The notes: generated from the sequence alone by a model not told the origin. A stretch of 64,000 nt of DNA from Neurospora tetraspora (GCF_033439725.1 NW_026944388.1:2480001-2544000); one strand, 5' to 3'; positions 24,052-37,498 are shown, counted from the first letter of the stretch. Numbers and translations are program-made.

Positions 24052-27000
24052 ATGGCGCCAGCAACCGAGACGGTAGAAGACTTGAAGAAGCTCATCGGTA
24101 GGCGAAGAGAAGATGCACACAAGACCCCATTAGAATGGTTACCCTGACACAACACAGGTCTTCTTACCGAAAATGCTATCAAAAAACGGGGTAATGCTGT
24201 CAAGAGTGAGTGGCCCCCCATACAGAAAACTGCAGATTTTGTGTTTGGACCACAAGACTGACGGCCCGTGATTCAGCATTAATATCGTACTTCAAGAGCG
24301 ACGAAAAAGGCTCCCAGGCCGAAAGTCAGGGCCAAAAACTCTTTGATGACAAGATATATCATGCCGTCTATGAAGCCCTCTTCGGCTGCACCCGTATCGA
24401 AAAGGAAGCCTACTTCATCGGCAAAAAGTCGCTGAAAACCACCGACAGAATACGCGATGCCTGCGTTAAAAGACTCGAGAACTGCGCCGAAGCACTCCGT
24501 CTAGCTGTTCAACATGGTGCCTCCAAGGTCAAAAGGAAAACAGCAAGGGCCATCGTCGATCATATCACGCAAACTCTTCTAGATTCCGACGAGAACTTCT
24601 TCGAACCCCTACTCAAGGGATACGTCAAGGCGTTGAGCGCCTTATTGAACGTCCCAGCCAATGTCGAAACCCTAGCTACTTTCAAGCCGAAGGACGAGGG
24701 CGAAGGATGGAAGGACAAGGGCGAAGGATGGGAGGTTTCGATTGACTTTTGCCTGAATGCTCTCTCCCGCTTTTTAGAGGCTGCCGAACGCGACTTGGGC
24801 ACTTCATCCCGCGCTTCCCCAGCCCCGGGAGCACCTGCTACCTCAAGAGCAGGCTCAGTTGGACTCTTTTCCGCACATGGCCAAGTAAATGGCCAACTGG
24901 CCCTCGACTTCTTGACATGTGTCAAGGCACTCACGTCGGCGTCAAATGCTCCAGTTCTGAGGAGAGCAGAAAGGGTCTCTCAACTTGTGCTTCGCGTGCT
25001 CACCCTTCGTCAGATCAAGGTAGGCGAGCTACAAAGGGAGTCCTTTTCCATACTTAACAACATCTTGGTGCGGGTACAAACCGAGGACATAGCTTTGGCC
25101 AAGACAATAGCCACGGCACTGGTCCCAGTGTTATCGCACTGCTGGCAACCTCGGTCCCTATCTCGAGATGCCATGTTGAATTCCATTAGGGATGAGATGC
25201 TCAAGACCCTATACGGAGTACACTTGTACTTGGAGAGTTTGCTTCGGGAGGCAACGGATGATATGCTCTTGCAAGATACCGAAGATTTGCTCGACTCGTT
25301 ATGGTCCGAGTACTCTAGGCGCGATGACAAGACCCGCCTTCAGCTCGAGGACGTCACCTTCTCAACCATGCAACTGCCCCCAGATCACCCATCGACTATG
25401 GTATTCGGTCTACGTCCATATCATCCAGCGGGGGAACAGAACTGGGCCTTGCTTGAAAACATTGCCCTTTTGGAGACAGTTTACGCAAAGAGTTCTCAAC
25501 GAGATCGTCAGCACCCAGAAGATGAGCCCGACAAACCACGGAAAAGGCGCCGAGTGATAGGAAGCTCGAACCGAATACACCAAAAGCTTATGTCGCCGGA
25601 TGCCGCGGTAAAATTCACAGCTCTACAGCTTATACCATTCCTGTCCGCGTTGAAGCATCTATCTCTCGAGGAGGTCAAGGAGGTATTGGTGGATTTGTCA
25701 CAGTTCATCTCAGCGAAACAAGGCTTGGTAGCTTCGTGGGCAATGGTTGCATGCTCTAGCCTGGCGGCTCACGAAACGTCTCGCGACCCATCCCTTTCTG
25801 CCATGTGGAAGCAAGTATGGCAAATTGGTGTCAGATCCCTGAGCTTACCCCCTACGAGCCGCTCTGCATGCGTCCTTTTGGACTGGATTCTGAAAGCGAA
25901 GCTAGTTTCTGACCATGAACTAGCTGGCGACGTCAACCAGATCATCACGACTGCCGATATCAGCGGACCGGCGATGCTCGTTGACTCGTCCCTTGTGCTG
26001 ATGTTGACCTTACTGCGGGTCCGCAACGCCATGTTCCCCAATGCCAGTCAATCAACTTCCAGTCACGTTATTCGATGGGCTTTCTTGAAGTGGAATCCAT
26101 CACAGTCCGCATATGCTTCACTTCATGCCGTACATGCAGCACCGGTAGACCTTATCAACCTCCTGCGGGCTTGCTATGAGATGCCGGCTCTTTGTATGAA
26201 TGCATCCCTCGCTGTCTTTGGCGGCCCCGTTGCTCAGTTCCGAGCAACCCAAAAGCAGCGTCATGCAATGATACGGTATCTGTTGCTCTTGGAAGATGAG
26301 GCCCCCCCAGAGGACTCGCACAAAGCAACATCAACTAATCAGCCAAAGGCGGAGGAAACCCGGGCGGTTGATTTGTCGAGTTCCCACTCGACAAAGCGGC
26401 TGATTCTGGAACTGCTCTTTCCAAAGCTTGAGGAACTATCACAGATAGTAGAATCATGGCACAAGCGTGGAAGCGACAGCCCGGCTCCTGTGTCTACGGA
26501 TCGCCTAGTTAGCGTCGTTTCGGCTTGTATTGTTGGAGCATTCGTCATGCCCGAGCTCGTCGGTCTCAACTCTTCCATGTCGAGGGATCTGGAGATAACC
26601 GTGTTTGGCATCGTTGAGGGCATGATGAAGGCGATTTCTGAGTCTCCCCAGAATGAATCTTTCTTCAATCTTGTCCTTCAAGCCTCTGCGCCCTACATCC
26701 CTACCCTGGGTGAGGCTGAGTTAACCCATTTTAAACGCGAGCAACAATATGCCCTCAGGCTCTTTGCCACAATCTCAAACAGTTTGCTGGAGAAATCCCG
26801 GCGAGAGTCTCCCACGGATAACGATCCAGCGTCTATGGATCTCGATGATGAATTCGATTCCCAGGCAACCCACAAAAGTGCAACGGCGAGCAAAAAATCT
26901 CTACCCAGGAGGGACATCACACTCAATCACACTCCCGAGGCCTTTTACCTCGACACCGGCCTTCGGCTACACCTTCTTAGGATCATCCGTGCGGACGACG

Positions 27001-30000
27001 GTGAGCTTGGCCGGGTGCCTGATCCGATCGTGGACCACCTCTTGGAGCTCTCCGACGAGGATCTTCTGTCATGCCGGCTTTTCATGCAGGAGTTGTTCGC
27101 ATCAGATGTTGTCACACCTGCTGATCTCGCGATAAGGATGGTTGAAAGGATCGGCGAGACAATCAGACATTCCTGTTGTGAAGCTGCCATATGTACTCTG
27201 ATTGATATCATGGAGGGATTCATCACCATGTGGACCGATGAGGAGCTTGAGATCTCGAACATGGTGGGCGATATATACTACTGGCTCGTCAAACAAGCAT
27301 TGCCCAACAATTCGCTTTCAACTACTGCACAGATTTGGTTTTCGAGACTTCTTTTCCGTCTGCTGGAGGTCAAGTCTATGTTTGCCTCACAGATTCTGAA
27401 GCTCCCTCCCACCCTATTTACGCTTCTGACGATCTTAAAAGACGCGCCCATGGATGTCAGGTTCTTCATTGGCGTTAATTTGCCGAGAATCTTTGGGCTC
27501 TATGTTCTCAAGACTCACGACGACATATTTGTCGATATCCTCAAAGTGCTTCCCGGTGAAGGAACGGAGGGAATCGCGTTTCGTCTGTTTGCACTCGCGG
27601 AACTCGCATGCAAATGGCCTACATTGCTTCGTCGGTGTACTTACCACGTGTTCGAGACCACTGGGAAGAACCAAACATCGGTAAGCTATGCGACAAGTAG
27701 CCTGAAGCGGATGTCGAGGTGTCTGAATCTCAGCAGCCCTCAAGATTTGTTCACGCTTTTTGCCCCCCAGATACTTTTTACTTGGACAGTGGTCGACTCC
27801 ATCAACGAGATTCCATACAGCATATTTGGGTTTTCGAACCTGGCAGAGCTCCTTTCCAAAGGCCAGTCAGAAGCTGTTGGTATAATGATCATGCGCGGCC
27901 ATGAAACGGACGCCCGCGAGCTGGCTAAAACTTTGAAGCTTAGTATAAGAGATTTGGTCACACAGAACTTCAGCAAGATCATGGCGTACAGCATCGCACA
28001 CGATTCAAGCTCCCCAAACGAAGTGACCGGAGAAAGCCGCATGAGGAAGATCATCGGAGCGGAGCCTTACAACAGCAACATAATCCTCAATTTCGCCGAC
28101 ATCCTGGCAATCTTTTTCGAAACATGCGACCAAGAGGCTCCTATCGAGAAGTGGTTCCGCAAAGATGCCAACTTTGCCTATGCAGCGGACATCATGGAAG
28201 AAATCAAAGCGTTCGGTCATCTGAACACAACACTTCCACCAAACCAGCAGCCTATGTTCAAGGCCAAGTTCCTCCAGCACCAGATACTGCACCTCGTTAA
28301 GAGAACCAACTATGAGCTACATGAGATATGGACACCCGCTCTTGTCGTTTTCGTAGCTCGAAAGCTATTGAACACGATTCACCCGGCATTAGGCCCATTG
28401 CATGCCTGTTCCGTGCTACGGAAGATCCGTGTGCTTATTTGCCTAGCAAGCAGCACTGCCCTGTATGGCTACCCTCTGGAGATGCTACTACATTCTCTCC
28501 GGGCTTTCGTGGTTGATCCAGAGTGCGCCGATGATGCCCTGGGAATTACCCAATATCTCCTTACCAGGGGAAGGGACCACTTGGTCAAATTTCCTTCATT
28601 CCTTGCTGGGTATGCTCTTTCATGCCTAGCTGATCTTCGGGTATTCCTAGAGTCGAGCCAATCGAGTACAACCCAGGAGAGCCAGTTCAAGGCGACAAAA
28701 TCAAAGGCACAGCTCTTTCACTCATGGTTCTCCAAATACCTGGCCAACTACAACACCAGTGCATGGAAGGATGAGACACAAAGGGAAGCTTTCAAGGCCA
28801 TCACTCAATCCGCTGCTAATATCCGTGCCATGGGCAACGCAGAGAAGGGCACCCACGAAAGCAAGTTGCTTTTGGAGATTCTCAAGGATTGGGGTCGAAA
28901 GCATCAGCTTCTCAACGAGCCGGCTCGATCGGTTGCTCTGTCCATGCTCTGTGGATCCTTCAATGTTCCACCACCAACTCGCTTGGACGTGATTGAAAGC
29001 GACGAAGAGGCGTTGGCCCATGGTGCCGCTGTCTGGATGAGTTGTAGTTCCAAGAAGCTTAGTAGCGAGTACTTGGCCTGGGCCGGACGAGTTATCGGTC
29101 GGTCCTTTGCAGCCTCAGGCGACGTACCACCAGAGCTCTTGCGCGAATCGCGCCTCCAGGAGTATCGGAAGAAATCCCCAGTAAACTTTGATTTCATGGA
29201 GTCCGAGGAGGCTCTTCTTAGCCTGGTTGAAGCTCTTACTGCAAGTAGCGACAACTTTAGGGCTGGGTTGGCTGAGGCTGCCCTCCGTGTAGCAGTATCT
29301 GATGCCAATTATGAGAACAATCGTCCCTTGGTCACCGCCTACCAAAAGACTCTTTCAGAGTCGTTGCAAGGAGCATCGGACTGGGGAGAGCTTAGCATAC
29401 CACGGTCTGATCGCTTCGGTGTCGAACACCCCAACGAGGCCGAGATATTCTCTGCGGAATTCTTGGAAAGTCCGGATTGGGCACAGCAACTCACGACACT
29501 TTTGGCTCAGTCAGTACCCGGGAGCGTAGCACTTAGGGTACTGCCTCCCATTTTGACAAAGGTCAAAGGCTTTGCTGAGCAAGCTTTCCCCTTCATCGTC
29601 CATAATGTGCTGGAATACGAGCTAGATCAAACCCAAGGGATGAAGCAGAAGCTTTCGGAAGCCTTGAAAGAATGGCTGGCCTCCACTTCACCAGCAGCCA
29701 GAGACAACCAGAAGCTCCTGATCAACACAATTCTGTACCTCAGAACACAGGCAGATCCAAATGAGACATCTATAGCGGATCGATTGCACTGGCTCGAGGT
29801 CAACTTCTCAACCGCCGCGGCCGCTGCTACGCGATGCGGGATGTATAAAGTTGCTCTCCTGTTCGCCGAGTTGGCATCCACCGAGATTACACGCCAGTCT
29901 CGCCGTTCGTCCGCGATTCAGGGACTTGGGGACACGAGCGAGATCTTGCTGGATATCTTTGAGAATATCGACGATCCAGATGCCTACTACGGCTTGACCC

Positions 30001-33000
30001 AGGACGCTTCGCTGTCGACTGTATTGGCTCGTCTCGAGTACGAAAACGACGGAGCCAAGAGTTTAGCATTCCGTGGAGCCCAATATGACAGTCATCTGAG
30101 GCGCCGGGATGTAGCTTCACAGCAAGACGGACAGGCGCTTATCAAGGCGTTGAGCAGCTTGGGTCTCGCCGGCCTGTCGAACTCTCTCCTTCAGACGCAA
30201 CAGAGCCTGGATGGGTCCTCGAGGTCTCTTGATTCCACGTTCATCACAGCAAGGCGTTTAGAGATGTGGAATCTTCCTGCTCCGCCTGCGACCGGAAACT
30301 GGGCGGTAACTGTGTACAAAGCCTATCAAAGTATGCATCAAGCTTCTGACATCGACATGGTAAGAAGCGCGGTTCACGACGGTCTTGCGAGAACACTCAA
30401 ACATCTCACGGGGAAAAGCCTTAACACATTAACACTGCGTCACCAGCTGGGTGCTCTCGCTACGCTGGCTGAACTCGATGATGTGCTGAATGTTGGAGAT
30501 CTTTCCGAGCTGAAAGGCATCATCAATGACTTCCAAGCGCGGTCCAAGTGGATGATGAGTGGACAATACGACGATGTCAGTCAGATCCTCTCGTGCCGGG
30601 AGACAACCTTGAGCATGTGGAGTCAACACCACAACCTCCGGCCATCGAGGTTGACGCCTGCAGATGCTCGTCTGGTGCAAATTCGTGGCATGCTGGTCTC
30701 CTCTGACATCTACCGGTTCCATCGTGCCACACAGGAAACGCTGAACTTGTCTACCGCACTCACAGATCTTATAAAGCCGAGTGAACAAATGGGGCTTACC
30801 GTCGACGCGGCAATCCGGATGGAGGCTGCCAACTCGCTATGGGATCAAGGCGAGATGATTTCCTCCATCAGGATGCTGCAGAATATTGACAAGGATTCCT
30901 CACTGAAGAAACAAACTGTTCCTGTCAGCCGTTCGGATCTCTTGTCGAAGATCGGGTACCAGGTGTCGGTTGCCCGACTGGAGAGTCCTGACAACATTCA
31001 GAAGAAGTATCTCGAACCCGCACTGAAGGAGTTGAAGGGCAAGAGTGAAGGAAAGGAAGCCAGCCGGGTTTACCACCAGTTCGCCATGTTCTGTGATGAA
31101 CAGCTCCAAAACCCAGATGGCCTTGAGGATCTTGCTCGCCTCCAGAATCTCAAAAAGGGCAAGAATGACGAGGTTACGCAGCTCAAAGCTCTTATTGCGA
31201 GCACCCGGGATTCGCAACTCAAAAACAAGTATTCCTCGCACTTGTCGAAGGCAAAGCAGTGGCTTGACCTAGATCAGCAGGAGCTTCGCCGAGTTGAACA
31301 GACTCGTTCTGAGTTTGTGAGGTTGAGTTTACAGAACTACCTGCTCTCTCTCGCAGCATCGGATGAGTACAATAACGATGCGCTACGTTTCACAGCTCTG
31401 TGGTTAGAGCGCTCAGAGGACGACATGGTGAACGAGACTGTGAAGGGGTACCTCAGCAGAGTGCCTACTCGGAAATTCGCACCCTTGATCAATCAGCTAT
31501 CATCGCGCCTGCAAGATCAGAAAGGGCTCTTCCAGATCACCCTGCTAGAGCTTGTCTACAGCATCTGCCTCGACCACCCTTATCACGGCATGTACCAGAT
31601 CTGGTCGGGAGCAAGAACACGGATCAACAAGAATGATGAGGTTGCTTTGTCCCGACAGAAGGCGACGGACAAGATAGCCAGAGCCATCGTCAAGAGTGGT
31701 GTATCAGCCGCCAATATCTGGCCGGCGATTGATGCGACAAGCAGAGTCTACCACCTGCTCGCCATGGAGCGCGATGCTAGCAGACACAAGTCAGGTCACA
31801 AGATGGCCATCAAGGACTCAGAAGCAGGCTCGCAATTTCTCGCCACGCTTGCCAAGTTCCCGATCCCGCCGCCGACCATGCAGATGCCTCTGCTGGCGAG
31901 TTGCGACTACTCAAACGTGCCCATGATCATCAAGTTCGAACCGCAAATGTCCATCGCCTCGGGCGTTTCCGCGCCCAAGATCATCACAGCCATCGGCAGC
32001 GACGGCCAGCGGTACAAGCAGCTCGTAAAAGGCGGCAACGACGACCTCCGCCAGGACGCCATCATGGAGCAAGTCTTCGCCGCCGTCTCGGAGCTGCTCA
32101 AGCACCACCGCACCACGCGCCAGCGCAACCTCGGCATCCGGACCTACAAGGTCCTCCCGCTCACCTTGTCCTCGGGCATAATCGAGTTCGTCTCCGACAC
32201 CATCCCCCTGCACGAATACCTCATGCCCGCCCACGAAACCTACTACCCAAGGGACCTCAAAGGCTCGCACTGCCGGAAAGAAATCATGAACGCCCAGTCC
32301 AAATCCGTCGACACCCGGCTCGCCGTCTACCGCAAGGTCACCGAAAAGTTCCACCCCGTGATGCGCTACTTCTTCATGGAATGGTTCCCGGACCCGGACG
32401 AGTGGTTCGCCCGCCGGACCGCCTACACGCGCACCACGGCCGCCATCTCCATGCTCGGCCACGTGCTTGGGTTAGGCGACCGACACGGCCACAACATTTT
32501 GCTCGACACCAAGACGGGCGAGGTGGTGCACATCGACTTGGGCATCGCCTTCGAGATGGGTCGCGTCTTACCGGTGCCCGAACTGGTGCCCTTCCGTCTG
32601 ACGCGCGACATCGTCGACGGAATGGGCATCACCAAAACCGAGGGCGTGTTCCGCCGGTGCTGCGAGTTCACGCTGGACGCGCTGCGCGAGGAGACGTACA
32701 GCATCATGACTATTCTGGACGTGTTGAGGTATGATCCGCTTTATAGCTGGTCGATGAGTCCCGTGCGGATGGCGAGGTTGCAGAATGCGAATGCGAGAGG
32801 GAATGAGGTGGATGATGATCAGGCGCAGGAGGAGGATCAGAATCAGAATCGTGCTGGTGGTGGTGGTGGTGGAAACAACAAGAAGTCGACGACGAACAAC
32901 CTCAATGAGCCTAGTGAGGCGGATCGGGCGTTGGAGGTGGTTCGGAAGAAGTTGAGTAAGACGCTGAGTGTGATGGCTACGGTGAATGATTTGATTAATC

Positions 33001-33132
33001 AGGCGACTGATGAGAGGAATTTGGCCGTGTTGTATTGTGGTAAGTTGTTGTCCCCGCTTCATGGTTCTAGTTGAACGACGTTAGAGAGATTGCTAACGGT
33101 GAGGTTATCTAGGTTGGGCTGCTTATGCTTGA
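24052..33132 (+). CDS. mus-21: ATM/Tel1 checkpoint kinase
   Basis: Phosphatidylinositol-3-kinase-like protein kinase that senses DNA double-strand breaks with the MRN complex and helps maintain telomeres. Four exons, 24052-24097, 24158-24205, 24277-33039 and 33113-33132, give 2958 residues. Introns of 60, 71 and 73 nt have GT/AG ends; the last contains TGCTAAC. Two short first exons encode MAPATETVEDLKK and the start of the N-terminal TAN motif (LTENAIKKRGNAVKTL), typical of Tel1/ATM and not of Mec1/ATR. A HEAT-repeat solenoid follows, then a FAT domain (roughly 1900-2450) and the kinase domain (about 2550-2850). Visible kinase motifs are KGGNDDLRQD, LGLGDRHGHNIL near 2760 and HIDLGIAFE. The final exon completes the FATC end, NLAVLYCGWAAYA; without it the protein would lack the conserved GW. 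The start context CAACATGGCG is a good Neurospora match. The assignment to mus-21 rests on the Tel1-type N-terminus and FATC. Confidence 0.93.
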
Positions 33133-34296
33133 GGAGGAGAGCATCAAAGGAAAAGCTGTACGAAAGAGGTACTCACTCGTCTGGGTTGAAAGAGTAAGGG
33201 GAAGTCTACATAAATATCTGTGGGTTTATGTCTATAGATGTGGAAACATTGGGATGGATCTAAGTCTACTTGGTCATAATAACTTGTTTTTCTCTTGACA
33301 AGCAACTCAGAATTGCCACCAGTCATACCATTTGTCATCGACAAGCCTTATGTTATTTTATGCTTATGCTAACTCTCATTCCGCACTCTATGTAGGCGCT
33401 AGAGAAAACAACACAAGGCTTACTATGCCATACCAATATGTACCAAACAGACAAGCTCCCCTATACACACTCGAATGGAAAACAAAAAAGTGGGGGTATC
33501 TATCACACAAGACGAGATCTTAAGGTCTCATCTTCCTCCTCATCATCTTTAACGCCGTAATTTATGCCCTTCCTTCCATGCATTTGATGCCATCATGCCT
33601 CTTTTAGCTATTTCCGTCCAAAAGACCAACCAAACCGACAAAACGGAAAGAAATTTTTCCGTAGCCACTTGGCTATCGTTCTCTTGCTGCTTGGCCAGTG
33701 TCCACGCTTCTCCATCAATTCGCTGACGTATCGCCGGCGATTCCTCCATGCCAAACGCCAAGCAATGTTTGTTGCCTCCCCTATCAGAAGACTCTTCTGT
33801 CCGAGCTGTATCCAGGAATAGCGAAGTGGGTAGCAACGTCTCAGCATGTATATAAACTGGCGACAGGGCTGGTCTGGTCTTGTAAGGTCCAGTAGATCCA
33901 GTACCTTGACGGCTAGTACTCCAGGATTGGTCTGTGATAGATGGGCGCCATTGGTCTGCGAAAGTTGTGCCTGGTCAAAGAGCAGGTGTGGATGACCTGT
34001 TGCCATCCAAGTCATCCATGCTCTGAGCCGGTGGGTGCCACCTCGACTCGTATCGCCACTCATCTGTGTAGCGGCTTGTTCAGGCATATGGATACCACGG
34101 TCTCGGCGGCATCCTTGTGCTTTTTTGCTTCCGCCCTTCTAACATCATGCCGTGCAAGTCACGACATAGCCAGCCGCAGCCCTCCAGTCCTTATATGTCC
34201 GGACAAATACTCGTATATCGACAACCGCTTTGTCTGTCGCTTTCTTTCGCTGACAAAGTGGCGGGGGTGGTTTCGTTATATCCACTAATAGGGCTG
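33133..34296. other. Convergent intergenic region, mus-21 and RING gene 3' ends
   Basis: No frame here resembles a protein. Both flanking genes end into this 1.16 kb, so it should contain two terminators. I see no RNA gene. Confidence 0.5.
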
Positions 34297-35758
34297 TCAT
34301 TGAGCGGCCCTCTTCCCCAAGCTCTTCTTCGTAACCAGCTTCAATTCAAGCGGGTAGTAACCCTTCGCTTTCGTCGTCCACTTGCCGCCTGTCGGTGCTT
34401 TGTCGATCTTTTGGCGACACACCGGGCATGTTCGTTTGGTTGGGTCAATGGTTAGGGCGGAATGGAGACATTCGGAGCAAAAGAGGTGACCTAATAACAA
34501 GAAGACTTGTTAGCCGTGAACAAACAGAGCGGAAGGGGTACGCAAGGGAGAAAAAAAAAAGCTTACCACAATGCGTAACCGTCAAACCCGTAACATTATC
34601 CATGCAAATGACACATTGGAAGGCGCTCAGCTTGATCTCGTTCTTAGGCCTGGGCTTCGCTCGCATGCTCTCGGGCACCTCTTCCGTATCCGCCAGGTCG
34701 ACCACATCCATAAAGTTGTCGTCCCCGAACGGATCTTTCTCGTCGTCACTGGATACCAACACGTGCGCTTTTCGCTTGTTTGTCTTGACTTCTAGCCCGT
34801 CTTCTCTTTTCCGTTTGGGAGCCCCGGATGACTGAGGCGGCAGTGTGGGCAAGCTGACAATGTTGTGAGAGGTGCCTCGGCTTCGTCGCCGAGAGCCCTC
34901 GGCGGCGGATTCATCCCTCCTCGAAGGCATGGTGTTGTAATTGTTGCGTGAAGGAGAGAGAAGATCGCTAAGATGTCTCGGAGTCTGGGGTGGAAGCGAA
35001 TGACTGGAAAAGTCTCGACTGGCAAGCTCGTTGAGAAAGTCGTCACTATTTGGTTCTCGATCGCCGCGATGGGTGGTGACGGGTAGACCAGGCGTGCGCG
35101 AGCCTGTAGCGAGGTTGGTGGTGAAGGCGGGGTTGGTGTTGTCGTAAAAGCTGGTTCCTCTGTTGTTTGGGGTAGAGGAAGATCCGGAAAGCAGAAAAGA
35201 GAGCGACGGTGGCGGCAGTCGAGGTGGTGGTAGGGCGCGAGAAGCCGGCGGCAAATGAGCGGGTTGAGGTTGGCGGTTGTCGAGGTAACGGCCGGGTTCA
35301 GACCGGGTTTGTGGGTGCGGACAGAGTAATGGGGTTCGCGGGGTTATGTAAGAGTTTGCTGGAGAGGGGGCTTGGGATTGAATTGAGAGTGAGGGCAATA
35401 TGTTTGCGGTTTGCCCAGGGAGGTTGTGTGGGTGTTGTAGAGAGTTGTCGGAGTTGGAGTTCTGGTTCGGGGCCGGATATTGCTGCAGCAAAGGCGCCAA
35501 GGAAGGGAGCGACTGAGGAACACCACCAGGGTTCGGGTGCGCTACACTGGACAGCGGTGGTGGAAGAGCGTCCAGGTCAAGGTCTTTTTGTAGGGCGAAG
35601 CGCCGCGACTTGTTAGAGACACACAGCTCAGACAAAGTGGTAGGGGTATGGGTGAAGCGGGATGTAATTCTTGAGGTTTGGGTTGGATGCAGAGGGCAGT
35701 AAGTACCTGCAAAAATGTCGTCGTAGGCCGCATCACTCAAGGGGAAGTCGTCATCCAT
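34297..35758 (-). CDS. RING-finger E3 ligase, possible SUMO-targeted (Slx8-like)
   Basis: Two exons, 35758-34567 and 34490-34297, give 461 residues; the 76-nt intron splits the RING between its third cysteine and the following histidine, and splicing restores HCGHLFCSEC. The RING is C3HC4: CVIC, then HCGH, CSEC and CPVC, and lies in the last 90 residues. The end has the pattern YYPLELKLVTKKSLGKR. The first 300 residues are Pro/Ser/Asn-rich and look disordered. Just before the RING are two hydrophobic-acidic stretches, VLVSSDDEKD and VVDLADTEE, that fit SUMO-interacting motifs. That layout (disordered N-terminus, SIMs, C-terminal RING) is the one seen in SUMO-targeted ubiquitin ligases such as Slx8/RNF4, which clear SUMO-modified proteins in the nucleus. 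Function is inferred; another nuclear RING ligase is possible. The start is MDDDFPLSD; the frame further upstream lacks an ATG. Confidence 0.72.
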
Positions 35759-36856
35759 GGCCCCCGGGAGGCTTGCCGACAAATTGCCGGAACAAAAGGT
35801 AAAGGTTCGGACAAGAAATTAGATTGGTGAAGATGAGATTCCAACCCGTTCGTTCGTGCGTTTGCTGCGGTGGCGAGTAGACTTTGGGACGGTGGCCGTC
35901 CACTTTGCTCGCAATGTTCCAGCCAAACGAGAGTGAATGGGCTACAGACAATACCTGGGACGAAAGAAAACAAGGGTAGTCGCTAACAATGGTATATACG
36001 GGGAAGAGCGCAACGATCGGTATTAAGCATACAGAGAACACAAGGTAAGAAGGCGGCTGCTTGGGGGTTTTGTAAGTTTCGTGACGAAGAGGGGGACGGA
36101 AGCAACTGTGAAAGGAAGTGTTTGTCTAAAGGAGAAAAGATGGGTGGAATTGATCCTCCAGTTGACGATAAATTCTGTAACATGTAGCTGAGAAAGACGG
36201 GAAGGTCCGAAGAACAGATGGATCCAGCCCTTCTTAGATCATGTACTGAATCACTTTGGGCAGTCCAAGTTGCCATCGTGATGGGCGCGCGCGCCGTCTG
36301 CACACTCAAGCCTCTCATGACGGGGAAGAAATGATGCTATGGAGTACAAAGGAACGCTGGCGCTGTGATGGCGACTGAATGAGCGGCCATATAGCTCATG
36401 CGACCCCCCCTCCCCCCTGCAGGATCCACAAAATTTTTCCATGGATAACCCTAGTAGTGCATAAATATGAGTTAGCATACAGAGTACAGAATACACATAG
36501 ATACATCGCATTATTACATATATAAAAGAACTCATAATTATACCATTAACTAGTATATATATATAGTAAGCAAAAGACTAGAGCAACATAGGGTTAGGTT
36601 CGATAGGTGCTGCGTATGTATGTTGCGTTTGGCTAGATATTAATTATAAAACTACTTATCGAAATCTGTATGAAGGTTAAGCATAGTCGATTTTGAACGC
36701 TTAGAAAAAATGTTAGTATAATACTACCATCTACAATCCCTTGGGTATACCTTTACGTATATTGCGGGAGGACCCCGAAATATATTATAATAATTTAATC
36801 CGAAGTACCTTAAATATAACCTCTTTTGCGAGAGATATCTGAAATTCATCAAAATT

Positions 36857-37120
36857 ATACGATTTAGCGGATTCCAATATAAATATTACGAGAGAAGTTA
36901 TAAAAGTTATAATACCTTCTTTTATATTAAATTTTGTCGAAATAATACGATCTAGCAGATTCTGATATAAACATTACAAAAGAAGTCATAAAAGTTATAA
37001 TACCTTCCTTTATATCAGGTTTTATCGAAATAATACGATCTAGCGGATTCCGATATAAATATTGCAAAAGAAATTATAAAGGTTATAATACTTTTCTTTG
37101 TATTAGGTTCTATTTGAATA
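36857..37120. repeat. 88-bp AT-rich tandem repeat, three copies, RIP-like divergence
   Basis: Copies start at 36857, 36945 and 37033, each at ATACGAT(T/C)TAGC(G/A)GATTC, so the period is exactly 88 bp with no indels. Copies 1 and 2 differ at about 13 positions and every difference is a transition; copies 2 and 3 differ almost only by transitions, with one transversion. This is what repeat-induced point mutation leaves. A weaker trace of the unit may extend upstream of 36857. Confidence 0.85.
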
Positions 37121-37480
37121 CTTTATAGTATCGGTTATATGTCATTAATAATGTTTGTCCTATAATCAAAGGGGATAGTAATATAGTAGTAGGACAGTTG
37201 TAACATTCAATTCGTACCTCTATATAGTATGTACGTTAGGGATATGCATGTATATGGGTCTCGAGCATGCGTTTATCGGTTTGTCTCGTACAACCCTAAG
37301 TACCTACGACACCCGAGCTGGACGACGCTGAATGAGCTTCTTCATCGCTATCTAGCTGTTATCGTGGCTGCCGCAGTAGATGTTAGTAGCTCACACATAG
37401 ATGTAGTGCAAACTGTTAACAGATAGCATTCGATCTTTGGTACAGGTACAGAAGGCTTCAATCATTGTTCCACCAGAGGT

Positions 37481-37498
37481 AGGGTTAGGGGTATATAA
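37481..37498 (+). promoter_or_regulatory. Telobox-like motif next to a TATA box
   Basis: AGGGTTAGGG is followed at once by GTATATAA. The pair lies 0.85 kb upstream of mip-1 at the right edge of the AT-rich island. It could drive a short transcript, but no coding frame follows. Confidence 0.25.

Noticed and set aside
36857-37120. CRISPR-like array
   Set aside because: The 88-bp units are contiguous with no unique spacers and the genome is eukaryotic; it is a tandem repeat.
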